Source: Bdellovibrio sp. BCCA
Lineage (GTDB): Bacteria; Bdellovibrionota; Bdellovibrionia; Bdellovibrionales; Bdellovibrionaceae
Assembly: GCF_037996825.1 (NCBI RefSeq)
Contig: NZ_JBBNAC010000001.1
Span: 1,612,001 to 1,676,000 of the forward strand
DNA: 64,000 nucleotides
Reading direction: 5' to 3'
In this document: piece by piece, positions 1 to 8,251 of the stretch
Layout: each line of letters begins with the position of its first letter
Numbering within the stretch: the stretch's first letter is position 1
Translations under genes and position numbers: made by a program
Notes under the pieces: model-generated
Database searches by the model: none
What the model was told of the DNA's origin: nothing
Seen by the model: the letters and a program-made list of their open reading frames with translations, nothing else

Positions 1-1
1 C

Positions 2-538
2 GCGATTCACAAAGAAACGACGGCGATGGAAATTTGGAACGACACCGACGGCAAAGTAGATATGGTCATCAGTGGAGTCGGTACTTCAGGGACCATCACC
101 GGCGTCGGACAAATTCTAAAAGCGAAAAAACCCAGTGTAAAAATGATCGCGGTCGAGCCTACAGAAAGCCCTGTGCTCTCTGGAGGAAAACCGGGTCCTC
201 ACAAAATTCAAGGACTCGGTGCGGGATTTATTCCAAGCGTGATGGATCGCTCTGTCGTTGATGGCGTAGAGCAAGTTTCTTCGGAAGAGTCTATGAAAAT
301 GGCTCGGGAAGTGATTAAGACCGAAGGCATTCCTGTGGGGATTTCTTCGGGAGCCGCGATTGCCGCAGGTTTAAGACAAGCCTCGCGCGAAGAAAATCGC
401 GGCAAGTGGATCGTTGTGATTATTCCAAGTACAACAGAACGTTATCTTTCTACGTTGCTTGCAGAACAAGAGCGCCAAGAAGCACAAGGTTTGCAAGTAG
501 CGACAGTGGACGAAACTTATTTAAGCAAGGTGAAGTAA
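2..538 (+). CDS. cysK: Cysteine synthase, 3' part (5' end outside window)
   Basis: This is the C-terminal part of a fold-type II PLP enzyme that makes cysteine from O-acetylserine and sulfide. The reading frame is open from base 2, so the gene starts before the window. The first residues resemble the conserved IHxxTT segment. GTSGTITG follows (the PLP phosphate-binding loop, usually GTGGTxTG), then GISSGAA near the pyridine-nitrogen serine. [10 protein letters not shown] matches the usual PSxGERYLST with Thr in place of Gly. The Schiff-base lysine would lie upstream and cannot be seen. The gene ends 5 bases before the next start, so the two are probably co-transcribed. A cystathionine beta-synthase is less likely because no CBS domains follow. 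Confidence 0.88.
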   Translation, partial: AIHKETTAMEIWNDTDGKVDMVISGVGTSGTITGVGQILKAKKPSVKMIAVEPTESPVLSGGKPGPHKIQGLGAGFIPSVMDRSVVDGVEQVSSEESMKMAREVIKTEGIPVGISSGAAIAAGLRQASREENRGKWIVVIIPSTTERYLSTLLAEQERQEAQGLQVATVDETYLSKVK

Positions 539-543
539 GAAAA

Positions 544-1308
544 ATGGTTCCTTATATCGTACCAGCGAAAGAAAAAGTCTTACTCAAGATCGGCGACGGA
601 GAGCTTGTCACGCCTCCCGTGGCTCCGTCAGAGTTTGATATCTTCGTATGGAATGTCTATAAGGGACAAAAAGCGCATATTTTTGAAAATGATTTTCGAC
701 GTCTTGGAGAAGGAAAGGATTTTATTCTTCTGCAAGAGGCGATTTTAGATCAGCGCATGCCCAAACTTTGGAAAGAGAATTTCTCCTCTTACGAGTGGCA
801 TCTTGCGCAGAGCTTTCACTATAAAAAAGATCTTTCAAGCACTGGCGTAGCCATCGGTTCAAGACTTCGCCCGCAAGCGGTGGATTTTATTCGCGCAAAA
901 ACGAGAGAATTCTTTTGGCTCACCCCAAAGCTCACACTTTTTAATGAATATGATTTCGCAGGTACGAAAGTTTTATTCGTGTGCACACACGTTTTAAATT
1001 TCGTAACATTGGGAGCCTTCACAAATTCCCTTTATGAAATCGCAGAAAAAATTTCTGAATTCAAAGGACCTATAGTTTTGGCCGGAGATTTCAACACTTG
1101 GAATTTCAAACGCTACATGATCATGAAAAGTATTTTCAGAGATTTAAATCTAGAACACCTAGATCTCGACGACGACGGCCGAGTGCTTAAGCTGGATCAT
1201 GTCTTCGTCAGAGGTTTCGACGTGGTTAAGGCCCGAGTGCATCACACAGTTGTAAGCTCCGACCATTTTCCTTTAGAAATAAAACTTAAATTGCAAACAA
1301 GTCCGTAG
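544..1308 (+). CDS. Endonuclease/exonuclease/phosphatase family protein
   Basis: This 254-residue protein has the metal-dependent DNase I-like fold. The motifs appear in order: WNVYKGQ with Asn37, LLQEA with Glu65, AGDFNTW with Asp182 and Asn184, LDHVFV near 218, and SSDHFP with Asp240-His241. These are the expected metal and phosphate ligands, so it should be an active phosphodiesterase or nuclease. The substrate cannot be told from sequence. I see no signal peptide. The frame is open further upstream, but ATG 544 starts right after the cysK stop and avoids a long overlap. Confidence 0.85.
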   Translation: MVPYIVPAKEKVLLKIGDGELVTPPVAPSEFDIFVWNVYKGQKAHIFENDFRRLGEGKDFILLQEAILDQRMPKLWKENFSSYEWHLAQSFHYKKDLSSTGVAIGSRLRPQAVDFIRAKTREFFWLTPKLTLFNEYDFAGTKVLFVCTHVLNFVTLGAFTNSLYEIAEKISEFKGPIVLAGDFNTWNFKRYMIMKSIFRDLNLEHLDLDDDGRVLKLDHVFVRGFDVVKARVHHTVVSSDHFPLEIKLKLQTSP

Positions 1309-1354
1309 GCTTAGCTGCTTTCTGTAGACTGGATTTTTCAGTGGCAAAATAAAT

Positions 1355-1376
1355 ATGACCATGATATTATGACCAT
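1355..1376. promoter_or_regulatory. Direct-repeat operator candidate of the toxin-antitoxin operon
   Basis: Two exact copies of ATGACCAT lie at 1355-1362 and 1369-1376, 14 bp start to start, just ahead of the antitoxin gene. Phd/VapB-type antitoxins usually repress their own promoter through short repeats, so this is the likely binding site (inference). An AAGGAG ribosome site follows before ATG 1397. Confidence 0.5.
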
Positions 1377-1396
1377 AGTCTTTTAAGGAGATCGCT

Positions 1397-1642
1397 ATGG
1401 CAAAAAAAATACCTGCCGGAGAGTTTAAGGCTCAATGTCTTATGCTTATGGATCGTGTAAAAAAATACGGACAAGCGGTCACGATTACGAAGCACGGAAA
1501 GCCCGTAGCTAAGTTGGTTCCTGCGCAAGACGAAGTTGATGAGACGATCCAAAGCCCCTTTGGAGTTATGGATGGAACAGCGGAAATAAAAGGCGACATA
1601 GTTAAGTCTACAGGCGAAAAGTGGAATGCCGATGAAAAGTAG
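1397..1642 (+). CDS. Phd/YefM-type antitoxin
   Basis: This 81-residue protein has the Phd/YefM pattern: an N-terminal strand (residues 1-10), then helices, then the signature ITKHGKPVAKLVP at about 30-42, which forms the DNA-binding dimer. The acidic, less ordered C-terminal half would wrap the toxin. It overlaps the PIN toxin gene by 17 bp, the classic antitoxin-first arrangement. A good ribosome site (AAGGAG) precedes it. Control is probably autorepression through the repeats at 1355-1376. Confidence 0.85.
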   Translation: MAKKIPAGEFKAQCLMLMDRVKKYGQAVTITKHGKPVAKLVPAQDEVDETIQSPFGVMDGTAEIKGDIVKSTGEKWNADEK

Positions 1643-2057
1643 TGTTCTTCTTCTTGATACTCATGCTTGGATTTGGATCGCTACAGGTTTTGAAAAAATG
1701 GCCAAGGGATCTTCTCGTAAAATCATCGATAAGGCTTTCCAGGATGGAACTTTGGCGATCTCGGCCATTTCTACATGGGAAATAGCTATGCTTGAAGCTA
1801 AAGGGAAGATTGCTTTGACTGAGCCTTGTCTTGATTGGATTCAGCACTCTGTTGAAAAATTAAAACTCGAAATAGTTCCAATTTCGCCTGAGGTCGCGGT
1901 TGAATCAACTCGCTTGCCGGGAGGCTTTCATGGGGACCCAGCGGATAGACTCATAGTTGCTACCGCGAGGAAGAATAGATTTACCTTGGTTACTCAGGAC
2001 GAACTAATATTAAGTTATTCGCAACAAGGGTTGGTTAATTCTTTGAAGTGTTATTGA
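1626..2057 (+). CDS. PIN-domain toxin (VapC-like ribonuclease)
   Basis: The protein (143 residues from ATG 1626, or 141 from ATG 1632) is a PIN-domain ribonuclease, the toxin partner of the upstream antitoxin. The first acidic residue is in LLLDTHAWIW. A conserved STWEIAML (Glu) follows, and HGDPADRLIVATA supplies the late acidic pair. The order matches the VapC group that starts with DTHxWxW. VapC toxins cut specific RNAs. The 3' end overlaps by 23 bp the end of the convergent gene on the other strand. Either start is possible; the weak GTGGA site slightly favours 1632. Confidence 0.85.
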   Translation: MPMKSSVLLLDTHAWIWIATGFEKMAKGSSRKIIDKAFQDGTLAISAISTWEIAMLEAKGKIALTEPCLDWIQHSVEKLKLEIVPISPEVAVESTRLPGGFHGDPADRLIVATARKNRFTLVTQDELILSYSQQGLVNSLKCY

Positions 2058-2550
2058 GTTCCCGCGCCCACTTCCAAAGCTCATCAGGCGACAAACCTGG
2101 AGTGCCTTCCAGCTGCCAATAATGCTTCGGCCAAACTTTTTTGTTAAACTTCATTGGATGCGTTGGAACTCCCAAAAGTTTTCCAATCAGCTCCGTGCAG
2201 TAAAAAGCATCATCACTCCATGAATACCAGAAATCAAAAGGACGGCCCATGTAGGGTTTTACTTGCGATACATGCACATCCACCGGGATCTCAACAATGT
2301 CAGCGACGACGCCACGATGTTGAAGCTCTTCCCAAGAAATAATCGCGACACCTTCACCCGGATAAGCGTTGAGCCACTTGTCACCAATCTCATCAAACTG
2401 AATGGCCGTGTGAGAAAATCTTCCGCCGGGTTCGTATTGAACAAGCTCGCCGTTGCGATCATAAAGCTCTAAAAAAGCGATGCGCGATTTTGCAAAAGCC
2501 GGGGAGCTTAAAGAGATAAAAAGAAGTGCAAAAGAAAGCCATGTTTTCAT
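2035..2550 (-). CDS. Exported YiiX/NlpC-P60-like cysteine hydrolase
   Basis: From ATG 2550 the protein is 171 residues with a clear Sec signal (MKTWLSFALL, then SSPAFA). The mature part resembles permuted papain-like NlpC/P60 proteins of the YiiX type. FSHTAIQF supplies a histidine and DDAFYCTELIG a cysteine, in the His-before-Cys order of the permuted fold. Such enzymes act on peptidoglycan peptides or lipids; the substrate here is unknown. I chose the second Met because the first (2562) would put four extra residues before the signal peptide. Confidence 0.65.
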   Translation of the reverse strand: MKTWLSFALLFISLSSPAFAKSRIAFLELYDRNGELVQYEPGGRFSHTAIQFDEIGDKWLNAYPGEGVAIISWEELQHRGVVADIVEIPVDVHVSQVKPYMGRPFDFWYSWSDDAFYCTELIGKLLGVPTHPMKFNKKVWPKHYWQLEGTPGLSPDELWKWARELNNTSKN

Positions 2551-2600
2551 ACCCCATGGCATACTTTTAAAGGTCTATGAAGGCAAGAAATAGCACAGGG

Positions 2601-3134
2601 TTATTTTTTAGAAGTCTTCTGCGCAAGCCAAAGGGTAGGAGATTTTACAAGAGTCACGAGTTCTCCTCCTAAAGCCGCTCCAAAGAGCCACAAAAGGCCC
2701 GCCTCAAAAGTTACTTCGTGGCTCACAAGAGCTAAGCCGCCCAAAGAGACCAAAGCCAAAGTTGAAATACTTAAAACGCGGGAGCGCAAAATCATCAACC
2801 ATTCGTCACGTTTTAAAATCACACGCGCCATTAAGAATGAAATCGAAAGATAAAGAGCGCCACAGAAGACGTTACAGAATTGCGGACTGATCTTCATAAA
2901 GTAGTGCATGAGTCCGCCGCCATCGAAAAAGAGCTGCACGCCAAACTGCGAACAACTCATCAAAGTGACAAACGAACCTAATAGATGTGCAAAGCCCAAC
3001 TTCGTTGCGACAGCCCAAGCGGAAGGAAGCTCTTTTTGTAATTGTTCATGAATCTTAGAAAGAACAAAAGAGGAACCAGCAGTCTCTGCCGGATCATTCA
3101 CAAAAGACTCAAAATCTTTTTTAACGTCTTTCAT
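2601..3134 (-). CDS. Membrane protein, probable regulator of the adjacent ECF sigma factor
   Basis: This 177-residue protein has a soluble N-terminal stretch (about 1-40) and then four or five hydrophobic segments. It starts 1 base after the sigma factor gene ends, so the two are translated as a unit. That position and layout match membrane anti-sigma factors, whose cytoplasmic N terminus holds the sigma factor. I see no zinc-binding HxxxCxxC motif, so the mechanism is unproven. The family is not one I recognise. Confidence 0.6.
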   Translation of the reverse strand: MKDVKKDFESFVNDPAETAGSSFVLSKIHEQLQKELPSAWAVATKLGFAHLLGSFVTLMSCSQFGVQLFFDGGGLMHYFMKISPQFCNVFCGALYLSISFLMARVILKRDEWLMILRSRVLSISTLALVSLGGLALVSHEVTFEAGLLWLFGAALGGELVTLVKSPTLWLAQKTSKK

Positions 3135-3135
3135 A

Positions 3136-3690
3136 TTATTCCTCCTTCTGCTTCAGCTTACGAGCCTGAAGTCGGTTGCGCAACAAACGCAAACTGCGAC
3201 TCACGATTTGACGAATATTGCTTTCCGATTCTTTCAATATTTCTGCAATTTCGTTGTACTCAAGTTCATCCAAATAACGAAGCTTCATCACTTCTTGCTC
3301 GCGGGGTTTAAGCTCATTGAGCAAGGCTTGAGCTTCATCCTTCGTCTCTAATATAGGAGCGGCCCCGTCGGTTTGTGACAAGGAATCATCCCACTCGGCA
3401 AAGTCCTTAATTTCGCGGTTTCTATAATCTTTAAGCTCACTTCGCGTAATGACGTAAATCCAGGCTAAGGCCGAATGGCGAGGGTCATAGAGATGTTTTT
3501 TGCGATGAAGCTGCATAAATACAATCTGCAATAAATCTTCCGCGCGTTCTGTCGGAAGACCGCGGCGGTGGGCATAGCTTAGAATACGACCAGAGTGTCT
3601 CAAATAAAGATGGTCCAAGGCCTTATATTCGCCCTCGGACAATTTAATGAGTAACTCTTCGTCTGTTAGTTCTTGCAGATTTTTTTTCAT
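3136..3690 (-). CDS. ECF RNA polymerase sigma factor
   Basis: This 184-residue sigma factor has only regions 2 and 4. Region 2 includes AEDLLQIVFMQLHR (about 50-63) and the segment ending WIYVITRSELKDYRN. After an acidic linker, region 4 runs through LKPREQEVMKLRYLDEL and an HTH ending in RSLRLLRNRL. ECF factors direct transcription in response to envelope or metal stress. It is divergent from the outer-membrane/HMA/MerT-like cluster that starts at 3761, about 70 bp away, so that cluster is a candidate target (inference). Confidence 0.9.
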   Translation of the reverse strand: MKKNLQELTDEELLIKLSEGEYKALDHLYLRHSGRILSYAHRRGLPTERAEDLLQIVFMQLHRKKHLYDPRHSALAWIYVITRSELKDYRNREIKDFAEWDDSLSQTDGAAPILETKDEAQALLNELKPREQEVMKLRYLDELEYNEIAEILKESESNIRQIVSRSLRLLRNRLQARKLKQKEE

Positions 3691-3760
3691 CCGTTTGTCA
3701 CAACCAAGTTGGCTTCATCCTAATGATAGTTGAAGGCGCGCACAACAAGGAAATGAGAAC

Positions 3761-4390
3761 ATGAATAAATTGATACTTGGAATTTTTGTACTATTAAGTG
3801 GCGCCGTCACAGCTCACGCACATCCGGTTTCTTTTCAAGGAGCTGTGTCCCTCATGTCTTATAATAAAGAAAAAGAGAACGAAGTTTTACTGACGTACTC
3901 TTTTGACCGTCAATGGGCGCTCGGTCTTAATTATTTTAAAATGGAAAATTTTGAATTTACGATTCCGCGAATAAACTTTCTCGCAAAGCGCTGGAACAAC
4001 GACGATTCGCAGGGAAATATTTATTTAAGTGCAGGCTACGGAAGCGATAGATCTTATGATGAAACTAAGGGAGTCGCGCTGGGTTCCATCGAAGCTGACT
4101 GGGAGTCACGCAAGTACTACACCTCTGTTCAGTATAATAAATTTTTCCGTCAGGATTCTGACAAAGCAGATCGCACAGACTATGAACACATTAAAGGACG
4201 ACTCGGCGTCGCTCCTTACTTAGCAGAATTCAGTGAACTCAATACGTGGCTGATTGTTCAGTTCGATAAAGAAAACGACAAGGCCATAGAAACGACACAA
4301 TTCATTCGTCTGTTTTACAAGAACGCGATGATTGAACTGGGTGCCACCATCGGCGGCGGTTGGGCTTTTAATTATATGGTTCATTTTTAA
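3761..4390 (+). CDS. Exported beta-barrel-like protein of unknown function
   Basis: This 209-residue protein has a signal peptide ending near AHAHP. The rest is a run of short alternating strands rich in aromatics (YNKEKENEVLLTYSF, WALGLNYFKM, IRLFYKNAMIELGATIG) that ends in Phe (YMVHF), as outer-membrane barrels often do. It leads a three-gene cluster with an HMA protein and a MerT-like protein, so a role in metal handling at the outer membrane is plausible. I do not recognise the family. Confidence 0.6.
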   Translation: MNKLILGIFVLLSGAVTAHAHPVSFQGAVSLMSYNKEKENEVLLTYSFDRQWALGLNYFKMENFEFTIPRINFLAKRWNNDDSQGNIYLSAGYGSDRSYDETKGVALGSIEADWESRKYYTSVQYNKFFRQDSDKADRTDYEHIKGRLGVAPYLAEFSELNTWLIVQFDKENDKAIETTQFIRLFYKNAMIELGATIGGGWAFNYMVHF

Positions 4391-4399
4391 GGAGTAACT

Positions 4400-4675
4400 A
4401 TGAAAAAACTCATTCTCTCTCTAACGATCCTTTTCGCAACAGCAACCTCTTTCGCAGGAGAAGTTGAAACCGTTGGCGTTAAAGGTATGGTGTGCTCTTT
4501 CTGCGCTCAAGGCATCACGAAAAAGTTTAAAGAACAACCTGAAGTTGCCAACGTCGATGTCAGTCTTGAAAACAAATTCGTAAAGCTCACCTACAAAGAC
4601 GGGCAGAAGATGACTCACGAAAAAATCCAAACTCTTTTGAAAGAAGCAGGATATGAAGCTAGCTTCAACAAATAA
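4400..4675 (+). CDS. Periplasmic heavy-metal-binding (HMA) protein, MerP-like
   Basis: This 91-residue protein has a signal peptide (about 1-19, cut near SFAG) and one HMA domain. The metal site is GMVCSFC, with Cys32 and Cys35, matching the MxCxxC pattern of MerP, CopZ and related proteins. It would bind a soft metal such as Hg2+ or Cu+ in the periplasm and pass it to a membrane transporter. The next gene overlaps it by 23 bp and encodes a small membrane protein with a Cys-Cys pair, the expected partner. The metal cannot be told from sequence. Confidence 0.85.
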   Translation: MKKLILSLTILFATATSFAGEVETVGVKGMVCSFCAQGITKKFKEQPEVANVDVSLENKFVKLTYKDGQKMTHEKIQTLLKEAGYEASFNK

Positions 4676-5030
4676 GTTTTTTACGTTTCTTACGCTGTTT
4701 AGTTCAACGGGCACACTGATCTGCTGCGCTTTGCCTGCGTTACTAGTAAGCCTTGGCATGGGAGCTGTCCTTGCGGGCCTTGCTGGAAATGTCCCGGGAC
4801 TTATTTGGATTTCCGAAAATAAGCTCACAGTTTTCGTGTTCGCCGGAGTAATGTTGGCATTTAACGGATTTCTTCTTTGGAAAAACCGCAACGCTCCGTG
4901 TCCCATTGATCCGGAACTCCGAGATGCCTGTATTTCGGGCAGAAAGTTCTCTTCTCGCGTCTATATTCTATCAGTTCTTGTTTTCCTCATCGGATTTTTC
5001 TTCGCGTTCATCGCTCCTAAAATCTTTTAA
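4653..5030 (+). CDS. MerT-like small membrane metal transporter
   Basis: This 125-residue protein has three hydrophobic segments (about 10-30, 35-75 in two parts, and 100-122). The first carries a vicinal Cys24-Cys25 in LICCALPALLVSLGMG, closely resembling the Cys-Cys of MerT, which receives Hg2+ from MerP. A later loop with NAPCPIDPELRDAC gives two more cysteines. It overlaps the HMA gene by 23 bp. No merA or merR is visible nearby, so copper or another metal is also possible. Confidence 0.65.
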   Translation: MKLASTNKFFTFLTLFSSTGTLICCALPALLVSLGMGAVLAGLAGNVPGLIWISENKLTVFVFAGVMLAFNGFLLWKNRNAPCPIDPELRDACISGRKFSSRVYILSVLVFLIGFFFAFIAPKIF

Positions 5031-5036
5031 TGCGGC

Positions 5037-5054
5037 GCACTTCGATTGAAGTGC
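5037..5054. terminator. Hairpin after the metal cluster
   Basis: A perfect 7-bp stem (GCACTTC 5037-5043 and GAAGTGC 5048-5054) with a GATT loop lies 7 bases after the MerT-like gene. It has no T run after it, so it may be a weak or Rho-assisted terminator or an mRNA end-stabilising stem. Confidence 0.4.
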
Positions 5055-5067
5055 CTCGTACTCCAGA

Positions 5068-5097
5068 TTGACTAATTGCAATGAAGACGGGTATCTC
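5068..5097 (+). promoter_or_regulatory. Putative sigma-70 promoter of hppA
   Basis: TTGACT (5068-5073) and TATCTC (5092-5097) are 18 bp apart and lie about 45 bp before the pyrophosphatase start. The -35 is good and the -10 is moderate. This is a visual match only. Confidence 0.35.
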
Positions 5098-5142
5098 TAA
5101 GCCTTCGTAATTTAAACGAGAAATCAAACATGGAGTGCAACA

Positions 5143-7203
5143 ATGTTTAGTGAATCTTTGCTAATTTCTCCGGCGATTGCTGGGGTGGTTGGTTTGATCG
5201 TTGCTTTGGCTTTGTACCTTCGCGTGAAGGCGCAACCATCTGGTAACGAGACAATGAATCGCATCGCGGGCTACGTTCGTGAAGGCGCAATGGCTTTCCT
5301 TGTGCGTGAGTACAAGGTTTTGACTGTCTACGCAATCGTCGTAGGCTTGGCTCTTTGGTACGCTCTAGGCGGAATCGCAGCGGGATCTTTCATCCTCGGC
5401 GCATTCTTGTCTTTGCTAGCGGGCTTCTTCGGTATGAAAGCCGCTACATATGCAAACGTTCGTACATCTCAAGCAGCAACGACTGGTTCTAAAGCAGCGG
5501 CTTTGCTTGTCGCTCTTGATGGTGGAGCTGTGATGGGTTTGTCCGTTGCAGGTCTTGGCTTGATCGGTCTTGGCGCGCTTTACATGTGCTTCAAAGGCAC
5601 TGAGCACGTTGGAACTATTCTTCACTCCTTCGCAGTGGGTGCTTCTTCTATCGCTCTTTTCGCTCGTATCGGTGGTGGTATCTATACTAAAGCCGCTGAC
5701 GTTGGTGCGGATATCGCGGGTAAAGTTGTAGAGAACATTCCTGAAGACGATCCACGCAATCCAGGCGTTATCGCAGATAACGTAGGTGATAACGTGGGTG
5801 ACGTTGCAGGTATGGGCGCAGACATTTATGAATCCATGGTTGCAGCGATCGTTTCTGCAATGGCGATTGCTTTGACAATCCCAGCAGAGAAATTGACTTC
5901 ACTAGTAACTGGTGGAGACGCAGAAGCAGCTCGCACAGCGGGTGTCACTTTGCCATTGTTGCTTTCAACTTTGGGTCTTGTGATCTCTATCATCGTGATC
6001 TTCGCAGCTCGTGTTTTCAAAAACGGAAAACCTGCGACAGTTCTTCGTAACGCTTTGATCGTTCCACCGATTCTTTTGACAATCGCGTCTTTCATCGTGA
6101 TGCCAATGTTCGGTATCAGCCAATCTGTGACTGTTGCTTTGGCAGCGGGTGCATTTGGTGGAGCATTGATCGGTCTTATCACTGAGTACTACACAGCGGC
6201 TCGTCCAATCCGTCTTGTTGCTGAAGCAGCATTGACTGGTGCGGGTACTGGTGTGATCCGTGGTTTGGCAGTAGGTATGGAATCAACGGCAATCCCAATG
6301 ATCATCGTTGTTGCTGCAGCTTATATTGCAGACCAAGCTTTGGGTCTTTACGGTATTGCTATTGCTGCCGTTGGTATGTTGGCAGGTACTGCAGTTGTTA
6401 TGACTGTAGATGCTTACGGTCCAATCGCTGACAACGCGGGTGGTATCTCTGAAATGTCAGGTCTTGGTAAAAACGTTCGTGACATCACTGACGAACTAGA
6501 TGCCGTTGGTAACACAACAGCAGCTATCGGTAAGGGTTTTGCGATCGGTTCTGCGATCTTGACTGTTCTTGCTCTCTTCTCTGCATTCAACATGGAAGTA
6601 AACCATGTTCGTACGCAAGCAGGTTTGGCAGCAATGTCTTTGGATCTAACTTCTTCTGGCGTTTTGATCGGTATCTTGATCGGTTCGATCCTTCCGTTCC
6701 TAGTTGGTTCAACAACTATGACTGCAGTTGGTAAAGCGGCTCAAAAAATCGTTGTTGAAATCGCTCGTCAATTCAAAGAAATCCCAGGTCTTCGTGAGGG
6801 TAAAGCGGAACCACAACCAGCTAAGATCGTAGACATCGCAACTCAAGCGGCTTTGTTTGAAATGATCTTGCCAGGTATGATCGCTATCCTTGCTCCAGTA
6901 GCAGTTGGCTTCATCTTGGGCCCTCAAGCTCTTGCAGGTCTTCTTGCTGGTGGTTTGGCTGTTGGTGCGACATTGTCTCTTTACATGGCGAATGCCGGTG
7001 GAGCATGGGACAACGCTAAGAAATTCATCGAAAAAGGTGGATTGCCAGGTCATCCAAAAGGTTCTGACGCTCACAAAGCAGCTGTCGTTGGTGACACTGT
7101 CGGTGACCCGTTCAAAGATACTTCAGGTCCTGGTATCGCGATCTTGATCAAAGTTATGTCTGTCGTATCTTTGTTGATCGCTCAGTTGATCGCGACTATT
7201 TAG
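5143..7203 (+). CDS. hppA: K+-dependent membrane ion-pumping pyrophosphatase
   Basis: This 686-residue integral membrane protein splits pyrophosphate and uses the energy to pump H+ or Na+. The active-site loop [18 protein letters not shown] is at about 178-195, followed by [20 protein letters not shown]. The C-terminal substrate motifs are [11 protein letters not shown] and [14 protein letters not shown]. Residue 460 is Ala in [10 protein letters not shown] and residue 463 is Gly; in this family Ala460/Gly463 marks K+-dependent enzymes, while Lys460/Thr463 marks K+-independent ones. The pumped ion cannot be called by eye. The gene is transcribed alone, with its own terminator. Confidence 0.96.
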   Translation: MFSESLLISPAIAGVVGLIVALALYLRVKAQPSGNETMNRIAGYVREGAMAFLVREYKVLTVYAIVVGLALWYALGGIAAGSFILGAFLSLLAGFFGMKAATYANVRTSQAATTGSKAAALLVALDGGAVMGLSVAGLGLIGLGALYMCFKGTEHVGTILHSFAVGASSIALFARIGGGIYTKAADVGADIAGKVVENIPEDDPRNPGVIADNVGDNVGDVAGMGADIYESMVAAIVSAMAIALTIPAEKLTSLVTGGDAEAARTAGVTLPLLLSTLGLVISIIVIFAARVFKNGKPATVLRNALIVPPILLTIASFIVMPMFGISQSVTVALAAGAFGGALIGLITEYYTAARPIRLVAEAALTGAGTGVIRGLAVGMESTAIPMIIVVAAAYIADQALGLYGIAIAAVGMLAGTAVVMTVDAYGPIADNAGGISEMSGLGKNVRDITDELDAVGNTTAAIGKGFAIGSAILTVLALFSAFNMEVNHVRTQAGLAAMSLDLTSSGVLIGILIGSILPFLVGSTTMTAVGKAAQKIVVEIARQFKEIPGLREGKAEPQPAKIVDIATQAALFEMILPGMIAILAPVAVGFILGPQALAGLLAGGLAVGATLSLYMANAGGAWDNAKKFIEKGGLPGHPKGSDAHKAAVVGDTVGDPFKDTSGPGIAILIKVMSVVSLLIAQLIATI

Positions 7204-7230
7204 TCCGTCAGCGAACCAAACATAATAAAA

Positions 7231-7260
7231 CCCATAGCCTCGGCTATGGGTTTTTTATTT
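7231..7260 (+). terminator. Rho-independent terminator of hppA
   Basis: CCCATAGCC (7231-7239) pairs with GGCTATGGG (7242-7250) and is followed by a T-rich tail. An A run before the stem can extend the pairing. This is a strong intrinsic terminator about 30 bases after the hppA stop. Confidence 0.92.
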
Positions 7261-7375
7261 TTTACTCTCTTAACTTGGTATTCCTTCAACATCTGTAATA
7301 AACAAGACCAAGACGAGAGACCAAAGTGTTTAATTCTCTATGACAAGTCACACTCATGTATCTTTAAATGACTTC

Positions 7376-7909
7376 ATGAGAAGAACACATCAGGCACTTT
7401 CAGGAATATTTTTTTCTCTTATTCTAACTTCATGCGGAGACCTTTCTTACAGTCTCTCTCCTTCTGAACAAATCTGGATTCCTGAAGAGATGTACTACCA
7501 AACAGACGGCACGTGCGAAAATGGGGATTTGGTTTTCAAAGTTCTTCAAGCATCGGGCATTATGCTTTGGACGGACCCGCAAAATGTTCTAGTAGGGCAG
7601 TCCGAACTTTATCTCAATAAAAACGGCACTTACGATGTTCGTTATCGCGAGTTTGCAAATACAGACGCTACGACAGTATTTGATACGGAGTTTTCAGGCA
7701 GCTACCAAGTTGATTCAGCAACGGGCGAAATTTCATTTGAAAATTTAGGATCAGGCCATGTGATTACAAGACAAGGTCGATACTATTTGGACTTCACATA
7801 TTCCGTGAATATCAACTCAACAAACTTAAGCGGAAAGAGAATCCGCTTTCGCTTAAGGGATGCTCTTCGCGGTTTCAATACCGATAGATCTCAGTACTGC
7901 AATTATTAA
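7376..7909 (+). CDS. Predicted lipoprotein, unknown function
   Basis: From ATG 7376 the protein is 177 residues. It has a lipoprotein signal: basic start MRRTH, hydrophobic core, and lipobox LTSC with Cys20. The mature part has alternating strand-like segments (LYLNKNGTYDVRYREF, SGSYQVDSATGEISFE) that resemble lipocalin-like or META-type beta proteins, but I cannot assign a family. An earlier in-frame ATG (7340) would put 12 extra residues ahead of the signal. Neither start has a clear ribosome site. Confidence 0.65.
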   Translation: MRRTHQALSGIFFSLILTSCGDLSYSLSPSEQIWIPEEMYYQTDGTCENGDLVFKVLQASGIMLWTDPQNVLVGQSELYLNKNGTYDVRYREFANTDATTVFDTEFSGSYQVDSATGEISFENLGSGHVITRQGRYYLDFTYSVNINSTNLSGKRIRFRLRDALRGFNTDRSQYCNY

Positions 7910-8182
7910 CTAACCCTTCGCTGTTAAAACCCAAATACCCACAAGAATGAACAACGTTCCAGAAACGTATTTCATGATTTGTGGATTCAGCAGAGTTCCC
8001 AAGAAGCGACCAAAGATAACACCTAACGCACCCGCTAGACCCAATGCCAAAACAACGGCAATCATCACTGTTAAAGTCGATTTAGACTGTGAAGAAGCAG
8101 CGAGAGCTGCAAACTGTGTCTTGTCTCCCATCTCTGCTAAAAAAATAGTGATAAAAGTGCTCGCAAAAATCTTCCAATCCAT
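7910..8182 (-). CDS. Half-size GDT1/UPF0016 family transporter
   Basis: This 90-residue membrane protein has three hydrophobic segments and the family signature EMGDKTQ at about 17-23, where the acidic residues coordinate the cation. The UPF0016/GDT1 family exports Mn2+ or exchanges Ca2+/Mn2+. Most members are about 200 residues with two such repeats; this one has one repeat and presumably works as a dimer or with another half. I see no second half beside it. The stop is immediately next to the convergent lipoprotein stop. Confidence 0.85.
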   Translation of the reverse strand: MDWKIFASTFITIFLAEMGDKTQFAALAASSQSKSTLTVMIAVVLALGLAGALGVIFGRFLGTLLNPQIMKYVSGTLFILVGIWVLTAKG

Positions 8183-8251
8183 ACGCGGTCCTTTAGAATA
8201 GTACTGTCAATTGAATGTCTATTGATAAAGTTTGCGACGAAGGAAGGCAAA

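Noticed and set aside
406-543. Upstream extension of the endonuclease/exonuclease/phosphatase gene
   Set aside because: It overlaps cysK in another frame and lacks family similarity. ATG 544 is the natural start.
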